Below are positions 8,774 through 15,109 of a DNA stretch of 15,109 nt, piece by piece. This DNA is from Planctomycetota bacterium (lineage in GTDB: Bacteria; Planctomycetota; Planctomycetia; Isosphaerales; Isosphaeraceae), in the NCBI GenBank assembly GCA_021818605.1, contig JAKAUH010000935.1:1-15109 (forward strand). Direction: 5' to 3'. Positions within the stretch are counted from its first letter, which is position 1, and each line of letters begins with the position of its first letter. Below the pieces are notes generated by a model. That model saw only the letters and a list, made by a program, of their open reading frames with translations. It made no database searches and was not told the DNA's origin. Made by a program: the position numbers and the translations under genes.

Positions 8774-9013
8774 ATGTTGAAGCAGATTCAAGGCGTCGTT
8801 CACGGCCGGTCGATCGAACTGGATGAGGACCTCGGGATCCCCGATGGCCAGCGTGTGAGCGTCCAGGTTCGCGCGGCCGCGCCATCACGCACCTGGGGAG
8901 AAGGCATCCTCCGGTCGGCCGGCATCGCCGCGGATGTACCCGGCTTCGACGAGGCGTTCGCGCAGGTCCAGCGAGACCGCGAGCAGGCCGCGTTCCGGGA
9001 CATCGCCGAATGA
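8774..9013 (+). CDS. VapB-like antitoxin, beta-rich N-terminus (second of tandem pair)
   Basis: This 79-residue protein is a paralogue of the preceding gene. Both share the pattern G-V-x-H-G-x-x-I-E-L-x-E-D-L-G near the N-terminus and an identical 11-residue TWGEGILRSAG in the middle (residues 40-50 here). Beyond that the tail diverges: the EWD...EIY part is replaced by FDEAFAQVQRDREQ. AGGAGG at 8761-8766 overlaps the previous stop codon and lies 7 nt before the ATG at 8774. The stop overlaps the vapC start (ATGA, 9010-9013), making this the direct, translationally coupled partner of the second VapC. The expected role is toxin neutralisation and autoregulation. Confidence 0.78.
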   Translation: MLKQIQGVVHGRSIELDEDLGIPDGQRVSVQVRAAAPSRTWGEGILRSAGIAADVPGFDEAFAQVQRDREQAAFRDIAE

Positions 9014-9408
9014 GTTACCTTCTCGACACCAACGTCTGCTCGGCTCATATCCGGCGCCCCGGCGGCGTCGCCCATCGTTTCGTCCAGCACTCCGGCCGAC
9101 TCTGGATGCCCACGATTGTCCTGGGCGAGCTCTATGCCGGAGCGTACCTGCTCGACGTACCGGATCGAATCCTCCTGGGCATCGACGAGCTGCGGAAAGA
9201 CGTGGAGTTGCTGGGCTTCGACGAAGCCTGCGCGGAGGAGTTCGGCAAGGTGAGAGGGTGGCTCCATCGCCGGGGCATCCAGGGAAATCCCGTTGATCTG
9301 ATGATCGCCGCTGTCGCCCTCGTCCACGACCTGACGCTGGTGACGCACAACACCCGGCATTTCCAGAACATCCCCAACCTGCGGCTTGAAGACTGGCTCA
9401 CGCCCTGA
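9010..9408 (+). CDS. vapC: VapC-type PIN-domain ribonuclease toxin (second copy)
   Basis: This 132-residue PIN-domain protein is predicted to be a metal-dependent RNase toxin held inactive by the adjacent antitoxin. Conserved residues are Asp6 (YLLDTNVC), Glu40 (LGELYAGA), Asp96 (NPVDLMIAAVALVHD) and Asn114 in LVTHNTRHFQNIPNL. The usual acidic residue three positions later is His117 here, versus Asp117 in the first copy, so the last acidic site may be altered. It is otherwise colinear with the copy at 5508-5906 without gaps (73 of 132 identical). The coding DNA is nearly identical across a 38-nt stretch (9316-9353 against 5814-5851, 35 of 38 matching). It ends 16 bp before the pglZ start. Confidence 0.88.
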   Translation: MSYLLDTNVCSAHIRRPGGVAHRFVQHSGRLWMPTIVLGELYAGAYLLDVPDRILLGIDELRKDVELLGFDEACAEEFGKVRGWLHRRGIQGNPVDLMIAAVALVHDLTLVTHNTRHFQNIPNLRLEDWLTP

Positions 9409-9424
9409 CCCGATCGGTCGAAAT

Positions 9425-12271
9425 ATGATTGAGCAATGGGTCCTGGACAAGCTGGCCCCGCTCCGAAGAGAGCCGCTGATCATCCTGCGTGACCCGCAGC
9501 GGATGATCCGGCGGGGAGCCCGTGCCGTGGACGGCTGGGCCGAGGAGGCGGGGCTCTCGGTCCTCTGGGTCAGCGGCAACCTCGGCCTGAGGGAACTCTA
9601 CGAGCAGATCCGTGACGACCCGTCGGTCTCGAAGGTCCTGCTCGTCGATCGCACCCGTGAGAACGCCAAGCTCCCCCTCTTCTACCCCGACCTGGAGAGC
9701 CGCTGCCCGTCCCGTGCGAGGCTGACGATCACCCTCCGGGACTTCCTCGTCGAGCGGACCGGCGACCTCCTCTGGCCGCCAACGGCCAACGACCGCAACC
9801 TCAGCCGCTTGATCCTGGAGCACCTGCCCCAGGCCATCGACGCCCACCGCCAGATGCGGGACGTCCGGCCGCACGGCTTCACCGATAGCGATCTCTACAA
9901 GATCGTCCTGGGGGCCGCCCTGCGGTACAACCCGTTCCGCAGGCCGAAGCCCGCCGACATCCGCCGCCTCTGCATCGAGAGCCACGAACGACTCGGCGAG
10001 ATCCGCAACCTGTTCGCCTCGAACGCTGGCCGGGACGACTCATTGGCCTCGGCCGAGGTCCTGGGTGCGCTCGAGGAGCAGATCAAGAAGGCCGACAAGC
10101 CCTGGTGCTGGATGCTCGACCATGACCCCGATGAGGTCGTCCGGGCGTTCACCCTGGCTGCCCTGCTGCACCAGCACCGGATCGAGTACCAGGTCCTCCT
10201 GGTCAACTTCGACCCCGCACTCGGCCGCTTCCAGGACATCCCCCAGAAATCGATCGAGCAGACCCTCAAGGAGATGCTCCAGGCCGACCCCGACCGCATC
10301 GCCGCCGACGTGGCGGCCCTGGAGCGGTTCCTCAAGCAGGACGTCGGGAAACGCCTGGCCTTTTTCCTTTCCAACCGCTGCCAGGTCGAACAACCCGAGC
10401 AGGCCAGGGCCCTACTACTCGCCGAGCGGCTCTCGCCGCTCGTGCGGAGCATGGCGCTCGTCTCGCTGCTGGCCGACCTGTTCCTGACGAAGAACGTCGC
10501 CTTCCACGCCGAGGTGCTGAACGCCCTGGACGAGGAGGGACGAACGGACCCCGAGAGTTTGTCCCTGGCCGCCCGCCGACCCAGCGAACAATGGACCGCC
10601 CTGGTGGCCACATACCGCCGGGCGATCCAGTTCTTCAAGGTCGCCAGGGTCCTCCGTGACTGGGCTCACAAGCTGAAGGTCGCCCGGACGGACCAGCTTC
10701 AATTCGAGTGGTTCGATCGGATCTGGAACGAGGATCAGATCGACCGTCTCGACTACTACGCCAGCGAACTCCAGCGTCTCTTCCAGGTCGGGAACCTCGT
10801 CCCGATCCCCACCTCGCAGCTTTGGCCGGCCCTGGCCGAGCGTTGGCAGCAGGCCCGCCAGGCACTCGGCGAGGCCGTTGCCAGGGTCGAGGAGGACGTC
10901 AACCTCGTCAACGGCAAGTTCCAGGACCTCTATCACGCCCACTACGTCTGCTGGATCGGCCGAGACGATGCCTCGGTCATCTTCACCCACCAGTTCGTCC
11001 CCCGCTTCCTCAAGCCGCACTGGGACCCTCAGAGCGGTCGCAAGGCCGTGCTGCTGATCTTCGACGGCCTCCGGCTGGATGCCTGGGACGAACTGGTCCG
11101 TCCGGTCCTGGAGGAGCGGTTCGACGTTCTGGATCGCCGTCCGGGGAGTGCTATCCTGCCGACCGAGACGCAACTGAGCCGCAAGGCCATCTCGGCGGGC
11201 TGCCTGCCGACCTGCTTCGTCAGCACGTCAGAGAACATCCTGCTTGAGGAGGCCCTGAAGACCCATCTCGGCTTGACCGTCAAGTTCCGGGTCGATCGGC
11301 AGGACGACGACGTGACGCTGGGGATCTCGGCCCGGTACGTCTCCGACCTGATCGACGTCGTGATCTTCAACTTCACCGACAAGAGCCTGCATCATGCCGA
11401 GGACCTCTCCTTCCACTACAACACGACGGTGAGGGCCATCCTCCAGCAGGACGTCCGCAGCGTGCTGAGGGAGATGCCCGAGGATGCCGTCGTCTTCGTC
11501 ACCTCCGACCATGGCTTCTGCGAGGTGCCCGGAGCGACCTTGACCGTCCCCCATACGGCCGTCACCGACGCCAGGGACGTCAAGTACCGGGTCGGGCGGC
11601 TCAAGCAGCCGCTCGAAGGCCCCGACGCCAAGCAGAGCGTCTCCTTCCGGGTCAAGGACCTCGGCATCCCCGACAGGATCGACGCCCCGAACGGGGCCAG
11701 GTGGTCCTTCAACCACCTCGTCTTCCCCAGGCCGGGATTCACGCTGAAGCGGCATCAGGGCAAGCACGATCCCGAGCGTTATACGCACGGCGGCCTGAGC
11801 ATGGCCGAATGCCTGGTGCCGATGGTCGTCCTGGGGCCGAAGGGAGCCGCTCGGCCTCCGTTCGGGCTGGTGAAGCTCGACATCGAAGGGAACCCGGTCG
11901 AAGGCGAGAACCTCGAAGTCATTCTCGTCGTCACCGCCAGGGCGTCGGCCCCGATCGAACACGAGATCCTCTTCCAACTGGCCGCCGACATCGATGACCT
12001 GCCGCCTCGCAAGGAGGTCTTCTCGGGCGGCGACCAGACCTATCGGATACGATGGGTGCCGAAGGTCGAGCAGGCCGCGCCGGACGAGCAGAAGCCGGGC
12101 AAGATCGTCCGCACGGTCACGGTGGTGGCCAGCTACCACTGGCAGGGCCGCACGGTGCGGAGCAGCGTCTCGGGCACGGTCGAGATCAAGCTGGACTCGA
12201 CCCGCATCCGCCGCCGACTCGACAGCCGCCTGGACAGCATCATGGGCCTCGTACCCAAGGGACTTCGGTGA
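9425..12271 (+). CDS. pglZ: BREX alkaline-phosphatase-superfamily protein PglZ
   Basis: This 948-residue protein is the PglZ component found in every BREX type. The family belongs to the alkaline phosphatase superfamily; a metal-dependent phosphodiesterase or nuclease activity has been reported for some members. Residues 1-540 are an alpha-rich N-terminal region whose beginning (LIILRDPQRMIRRG) resembles the start of several PglZ proteins. The PglZ domain starts at about 540: LLIFDGLRLDAWD with Asp547 and Asp552, LPTETQLSRKAISAG (about 578-592), FVTSDHGF with Asp695-His696, and YTHGGLSMAECLVP with His788. These are the metal-site and signature segments of the fold, so the enzyme looks intact. 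The C-terminal 130 residues are strand-rich. ATG at 9425 is used rather than 9386, because 9386 lies inside vapC. There is no clear ribosome binding site, so translation may rely on readthrough from vapC. Confidence 0.9.
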   Translation: MIEQWVLDKLAPLRREPLIILRDPQRMIRRGARAVDGWAEEAGLSVLWVSGNLGLRELYEQIRDDPSVSKVLLVDRTRENAKLPLFYPDLESRCPSRARLTITLRDFLVERTGDLLWPPTANDRNLSRLILEHLPQAIDAHRQMRDVRPHGFTDSDLYKIVLGAALRYNPFRRPKPADIRRLCIESHERLGEIRNLFASNAGRDDSLASAEVLGALEEQIKKADKPWCWMLDHDPDEVVRAFTLAALLHQHRIEYQVLLVNFDPALGRFQDIPQKSIEQTLKEMLQADPDRIAADVAALERFLKQDVGKRLAFFLSNRCQVEQPEQARALLLAERLSPLVRSMALVSLLADLFLTKNVAFHAEVLNALDEEGRTDPESLSLAARRPSEQWTALVATYRRAIQFFKVARVLRDWAHKLKVARTDQLQFEWFDRIWNEDQIDRLDYYASELQRLFQVGNLVPIPTSQLWPALAERWQQARQALGEAVARVEEDVNLVNGKFQDLYHAHYVCWIGRDDASVIFTHQFVPRFLKPHWDPQSGRKAVLLIFDGLRLDAWDELVRPVLEERFDVLDRRPGSAILPTETQLSRKAISAGCLPTCFVSTSENILLEEALKTHLGLTVKFRVDRQDDDVTLGISARYVSDLIDVVIFNFTDKSLHHAEDLSFHYNTTVRAILQQDVRSVLREMPEDAVVFVTSDHGFCEVPGATLTVPHTAVTDARDVKYRVGRLKQPLEGPDAKQSVSFRVKDLGIPDRIDAPNGARWSFNHLVFPRPGFTLKRHQGKHDPERYTHGGLSMAECLVPMVVLGPKGAARPPFGLVKLDIEGNPVEGENLEVILVVTARASAPIEHEILFQLAADIDDLPPRKEVFSGGDQTYRIRWVPKVEQAAPDEQKPGKIVRTVTVVASYHWQGRTVRSSVSGTVEIKLDSTRIRRRLDSRLDSIMGLVPKGLR

Positions 12272-12274
12272 GAT

Positions 12275-12280
12275 AAGGAG
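12275..12280 (+). promoter_or_regulatory. ribosome binding site of brxL
   Basis: AAGGAG lies just after the pglZ stop and 6 nt before the GTG at 12287. It supports GTG as the brxL start even though no upstream ATG competes. Confidence 0.75.
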
Positions 12281-12286
12281 AGGCCC

Positions 12287-14326
12287 GTGAACGAGAAGTT
12301 CCAGCGGATCTTCGGCGGCAAGATCGTCAACAAGCGGCTGACGACCCGGACGGGCGTGGACGAGTTCCCCCGGTACGTCCTGGAGTATCTGATCGACAAC
12401 TACTGCACCGAGGAGAACTTCCAGGAGGACCTCCAGCGGGTCGTGAGGCGGCTGCGGGAGAACTTCGTCCACGGGGCCGAGGCCGAGAAGATCCGGCACA
12501 TGATCCGGGAGTCCCGCAACCACAGCATTATCGCCAGCCTGGAAGTCCGATTGCAGGAGACCGAGGACAAGTACTGGGGCACGATCTCGGCGATCAACGA
12601 GTCGTTCGTGAACGTCACGGAGGGCCTGGTGCGGCAGTATCCAATGCTCCTCTCGGGCGGCATGTGGGGCACGATCACGCTGACCTACGACGAGACCGAG
12701 GTCCACAACAAGAAGATCCGCCCCTTCAAGGTCGCCGAGTTCACGCCGTTCCAGATTTCCGTCATCGACCTGGGCGAGTACATCGAGAAGCGGCGGGAGT
12801 TCACGGCCGACGAGTGGCTCGACATCCTGATCAACTCGGTGGGCCTGAACCCGGAGCCGCTGAGCCGGCGTGAGAAGCTGCTCTACCTGATGAGGATGGT
12901 CCCCCTGGTCGAGCCCAACGCCAACACGATCGAGCTTGCCCCCAGGGAGACGGGCAAGACGTACCTCTACCGGAACATCTCCTACTACTCGCACGTCCTC
13001 TCGGGCGGCAAGGCGACCCCTGCCGGCCTGTTCATCAACAACGCCACCGGCAACGTCGGCGTCGTCGGCACCCGTGACGCCGTGGTCTTCGACGAGATCG
13101 CCAACACCGACTTCACCGACCCCAAGGCCCTTGTCTCGATCATGCAGGGCTATATGCAGGACGGGAAGTTCAGCCGGGGCAAGAGGGAAATCCTGGCGTT
13201 CGCCTCGATCGTCCTCGTCGGCAACCTGGACGTCCAGGGCAAGCTGCCCCACGAGAAGTACTACCATCTGTTCGAGCCGCTGCCGGCGTTCCTCCAGGTC
13301 GAGGCGTTCATCGACCGGCTCCACGCCTACGTGCCGGGCTGGGAGATCCCCAAGATCGGCCCGGATTCGGTCTCGCAGGACTACGGGTTCATCACCGACT
13401 ACTTCTGCGAGATTATGCACGAGCTACGACGGACGGACGTCCTGGGCGGCCTGCGTTCCCGGTACAGGCTGGTGGAGACCTCGGCGACGGGCTCGGGCGT
13501 GACCGGCCGGGACATCCGTGCCGTGGAGAAGGTGCTCTCGGGCCTGGTCAAGCTCCTGTACCCGCATGGCGAGGTGAGCGACGACGAGTTGGCCGAACTG
13601 CTGACCCTCGCCGTCGAGGGCCGCCAGCGGGTTCGCAACCAGCTTCACCTGATGGCCCCCGGCGAGTACGGGCCTTCCGTCCTCGGAGCCAGGATCGAAC
13701 CGACCGGACGCCAGGTTATCCCGACCCTGCGGGATGCTCAGAGGGTGCAGCACGTCAAGCTGCCGACCTCGCCGAGAGTCGGCGAGGTGATCGGCCTGGG
13801 CGTCATCGGCGAGGATCGGGGGATCATCCTCCACTTCGAGATGCAGGCGTCGGGCGGCTCGGGGCGGATCATCCCGCTGGGCTCGATGCAGCGGGTCATG
13901 AAGGAGAGCGTCTCGGCGGCTGGCCAGTACATCAAGGTGAATGCCAAGGCCCTGGGCCTGCCGGCGAACTGGGCCGAGGAGAAGGACGTGGCGGTCCTGG
14001 CGACGATGATGGCCTTGCCGAAGGAGGGGCCATCGGCCGGCATCACGATCGTGATCGGGATCGTCTCGGCTCTCACCGGCCGCCCGGTCCGCAACGACCT
14101 GGCGATGACCGGCGAGATCACAATCATGGGCAAGGTGCTCGGCGTGGGGGGCATACTGGCGAAGCTCCAGGCAGCCATCGACGCAGGCTGCCAGGAGGTG
14201 ATCGTGCCCAAAGAGAACGAGCGGGACGTGGCGATGATCCCGGACTATCTCCGAGGGAAGATCCAGGTCCGGCACGTCTCGACGATCGAGGAGGTGCTTG
14301 AGGTTGCCCTGGTGCCGGCGAATTGA
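12287..14326 (+). CDS. brxL: BREX Lon-like AAA+ protein BrxL
   Basis: This 679-residue protein has an N-terminal domain (about 1-190), an AAA+ ATPase core and a C-terminal Lon-like protease domain, the typical BrxL layout of types 1 and 4 BREX. Known BrxL proteins form rings that bind DNA and resemble MCM helicases. Walker A is RETGKT with Lys224, and Walker B is VVFDEIAN with Asp269-Glu270. In the Lon domain the catalytic serine is Ser583 (EGPSAGI). The lysine is Lys626 in GGILAKL, with the same 43-residue spacing as Ser679 and Lys722 of E. coli Lon, so the protease dyad is intact. MTGEITIMGKVLGVGG lies between them, as in Lon. The GTG start has AAGGAG 6 nt upstream. It is the last confident gene of the operon, 15 bp after pglZ. 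Confidence 0.95.
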   Translation: MNEKFQRIFGGKIVNKRLTTRTGVDEFPRYVLEYLIDNYCTEENFQEDLQRVVRRLRENFVHGAEAEKIRHMIRESRNHSIIASLEVRLQETEDKYWGTISAINESFVNVTEGLVRQYPMLLSGGMWGTITLTYDETEVHNKKIRPFKVAEFTPFQISVIDLGEYIEKRREFTADEWLDILINSVGLNPEPLSRREKLLYLMRMVPLVEPNANTIELAPRETGKTYLYRNISYYSHVLSGGKATPAGLFINNATGNVGVVGTRDAVVFDEIANTDFTDPKALVSIMQGYMQDGKFSRGKREILAFASIVLVGNLDVQGKLPHEKYYHLFEPLPAFLQVEAFIDRLHAYVPGWEIPKIGPDSVSQDYGFITDYFCEIMHELRRTDVLGGLRSRYRLVETSATGSGVTGRDIRAVEKVLSGLVKLLYPHGEVSDDELAELLTLAVEGRQRVRNQLHLMAPGEYGPSVLGARIEPTGRQVIPTLRDAQRVQHVKLPTSPRVGEVIGLGVIGEDRGIILHFEMQASGGSGRIIPLGSMQRVMKESVSAAGQYIKVNAKALGLPANWAEEKDVAVLATMMALPKEGPSAGITIVIGIVSALTGRPVRNDLAMTGEITIMGKVLGVGGILAKLQAAIDAGCQEVIVPKENERDVAMIPDYLRGKIQVRHVSTIEEVLEVALVPAN

Positions 14327-14344
14327 ACGAGGAGGAGGACCAAC

Positions 14345-14473
14345 GTGCTAGATCGACTGTTGAGCCCAATCAAGGCCACGACCATTGAGGGCCGTCATTC
14401 CACGCCGGAGGTCAGCGGAGTATCGTCGCCGGGCCGTCTGTTTGGATTAGGTGAGCGGGACGGGGTCCGTTGA
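14345..14473 (+). CDS. 42-codon GTG reading frame after brxL, possible truncated gene
   Basis: GTG at 14345 opens a frame of 42 residues (beginning MLDRLLSPIKATTIEG) ending at TGA 14471-14473. It is too short for most gene callers, but GGAGGAGG at 14331-14338, 6 nt upstream, is the strongest ribosome binding site in the window. The start is 18 bp after the brxL stop, in the same direction. I do not recognise the protein. It could be a small operon peptide, or the surviving start of a further BREX gene cut off by rearrangement near the insertion sequence downstream. Codon use becomes less GC3-rich toward its end, which favours the second reading. Confidence 0.35.
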   Translation: MLDRLLSPIKATTIEGRHSTPEVSGVSSPGRLFGLGERDGVR

Positions 14474-14516
14474 TTTTAGGGTTCATGGAATGATACCGTT
14501 TCGACATTCTCAATCC

Positions 14517-14593
14517 GCGCGCAAATCTTTGAGACCGGTTGAGCATCCGATGCGCGCACCGTCAGCGCTGATGTAACGGTGAGCGCGCAAATC
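14517..14593. repeat. 11-bp direct repeat GCGCGCAAATC, two copies
   Basis: GCGCGCAAATC occurs at 14517-14527 and again at 14583-14593, exactly 66 bp apart. The second copy forms the left arm of the hairpin at 14584-14605. It may be a binding site, a leftover of a mobile-element end, or chance. Confidence 0.5.
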
Positions 14594-14605
14594 CTTTTTT
14601 GCGCG
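14584..14605 (-). terminator. perfect 8-bp hairpin, possible terminator of minus-strand remnant
   Basis: CGCGCAAA at 14584-14591 pairs perfectly with TTTGCGCG at 14598-14605 across a 6-nt loop. On the minus strand it falls about 22 bp after the stop codon of the gene remnant at 14628-14726, the expected place for a terminator. No U-tract follows the stem on either strand, so an intrinsic terminator is only one reading. Confidence 0.35.
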
Positions 14606-14627
14606 AGGGTGACGCGAAGTTCCGCCC

Positions 14628-14726
14628 TTAACCCGCCAATCCCCCGGCAAACACCTTGGAGCGAACCTGAATCGCCGTGCTCATGAACCGCTGCCCGCTC
14701 GGCGTGACGCGATACCGGCGTGAGCG
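14628..14726 (-). pseudogene. C-terminal remnant of a minus-strand gene
   Basis: Reading the minus strand, codons from 14726 down to a TAA at 14628-14630 give 32 residues, including RRYRVTPSGQRFMSTAIQVR. The RYxVTPxGQR...A...R pattern looks like a genuine protein C-terminus of a kind seen in some transposase-like or winged-helix proteins. No start is available, because an in-frame stop lies at 14727-14729, next to a possible insertion-sequence end. It is best read as the tail of a gene whose front was lost. The overlapping longer minus-strand frame (14476-14808) gives no recognisable protein. Confidence 0.35.
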
Positions 14727-14727
14727 T

Positions 14728-14744
14728 CAGGGCCAGCGCTAACT
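14728..14744 (+). mobile_element. possible left end of the ISAs1-like element
   Basis: CAGGGCCAGCGC begins at 14728, 117 bp before the transposase start, a reasonable 5' leader length. ISAs1-type ends often begin CAGGG. The frame of the minus-strand remnant breaks at 14727-14729, exactly here. The matching right inverted repeat lies outside the window, so this is tentative. Confidence 0.25.
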
Positions 14745-14832
14745 TATGGAAGTATAGGCAATCTGGGTCGATTTCCCTTTGGGTGATAGTTTGTATAGGA
14801 TCTTCCATGTCGCTCCCCTTGAGACGAGCCAC

Positions 14833-14837
14833 GGAGG
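14833..14837 (+). promoter_or_regulatory. ribosome binding site of the transposase gene
   Basis: GGAGG lies 7 nt before the ATG at 14845 and fixes that start. Confidence 0.6.
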
Positions 14838-14844
14838 ATGGACC

Positions 14845-15109
14845 ATGTCGGACGTGCGGCGGATCACTCTCGATGATGTTGTGCACCATTTCGACCAACT
14901 TGAGGACCCACGCAGTCCCATCAATCGCAAGCATCCTCTGGTCAGTGTCGTCGTCATCGCCGTGCTTGCCGTCATGGCCGGAGCGGGCGGGCCCACCGCC
15001 ATCGCCCGCTGGGCCGCCCTCAAGGAGGAATTCCTCGTCGCCGCACTCGACTTGCCCGAGGGTGTCCCGGGCAAAGATGTCTTCCGCCGCGTGCTGATTG
15101 CCCTGCGTC
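14845..15109 (+). CDS. ISAs1-family-like transposase, N-terminal part (cut by window end)
   Basis: The frame from ATG 14845 is open to the end of the window (88 codons). The segment contains VVHHFDQLEDPRS, then a hydrophobic run (LVSVVVIAVLAVMAGAGG), then IARWAALKEEFL, LPEGVPGKDVFRRVL. This is the order of the transposase-associated N-terminal region of ISAs1-type (H-repeat) DDE transposases: F..L.DPR, H.L..I....L.A...G, then the L..GIP..D.F.RV block. The catalytic DDE residues would lie beyond the window, so intactness is unknown. GGAGG at 14833-14837 supports the start. It places a mobile element at the downstream edge of the BREX island. Confidence 0.82.
   Translation, partial: MSDVRRITLDDVVHHFDQLEDPRSPINRKHPLVSVVVIAVLAVMAGAGGPTAIARWAALKEEFLVAALDLPEGVPGKDVFRRVLIALR

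Larger units (their letters stand above)
14327..14844. other. 518-bp non-operon stretch at the island edge
   Basis: Apart from the short GTG frame, this stretch holds no complete gene I can support. It is visibly less GC-rich than the BREX genes from about 14471 on. It contains a duplicated 11-mer, a perfect hairpin, a minus-strand gene remnant and the 5' region of the transposase gene. No terminator with a T-tract follows brxL directly. Confidence 0.6.

Noticed and set aside
11228..13420. 730-residue minus-strand frame spanning the pglZ-brxL junction
   Set aside because: It covers two genes with intact catalytic motifs on the other strand; its composition is a GC3 artefact.
14476..14934. 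152-residue minus-strand frame overlapping the transposase start
   Set aside because: It runs antisense into the transposase gene. The inner ATG at 14808 gives an unrecognisable protein in a different frame from the more convincing 32-residue remnant.
1..15109. CRISPR array, tRNA or rRNA genes
   Set aside because: No regularly spaced repeats and no cloverleaf or rRNA-like conserved stretches were seen on either strand.

Overview
High-GC bacterial DNA (roughly two-thirds G+C in most genes, strong third-position GC), with every confident gene on the + strand. The codon style and gene content would fit a planctomycete (for example Isosphaeraceae), but no marker gene is present, so the taxonomy is an impression only.

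The window is almost entirely one anti-phage defence island of the BREX (bacteriophage exclusion) type. In order it holds: the 3' end of an unidentified gene (2-307); a BrxB-like small protein (310-852); the large P-loop ATPase BrxC/PglY (849-5120); a first VapBC-type toxin-antitoxin pair (5179-5906); an 850-residue DNA methyltransferase with a zinc-ribbon insertion (5952-8504); a second toxin-antitoxin module with two tandem antitoxins and one VapC (8520-9408); the PglZ alkaline-phosphatase-superfamily protein (9425-12271); and the Lon-like AAA+ protein BrxL (12287-14326). Gaps are 58 bp or less and several genes overlap by ATGA, so the set reads as one long operon, perhaps with an internal start before the first toxin-antitoxin pair.

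The backbone BrxB-BrxC-methylase-PglZ-BrxL has the order of a type 1 BREX locus, but the methylase is not the usual PglX of about 1200 residues. It is a shorter DPPY-type enzyme, closer in style to the COG1743-like methylases of type 3 systems. That methylase is bracketed by two homologous VapC modules in the same orientation, which suggests a swappable methylase cassette stabilised by addiction modules. The three antitoxins share a C-terminal toxin-contact-like motif but use two different N-terminal folds.

Downstream of brxL, the stretch 14327-14844 looks like debris at an island edge. It holds a 42-codon GTG reading frame with a very strong ribosome binding site, a repeated 11-mer, a perfect 8-bp hairpin, and a 32-codon minus-strand gene remnant whose frame breaks where an insertion sequence may begin. 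The window ends inside the N-terminal part of an ISAs1-family-like transposase (14845 onward). No tRNA, rRNA or CRISPR array was seen.
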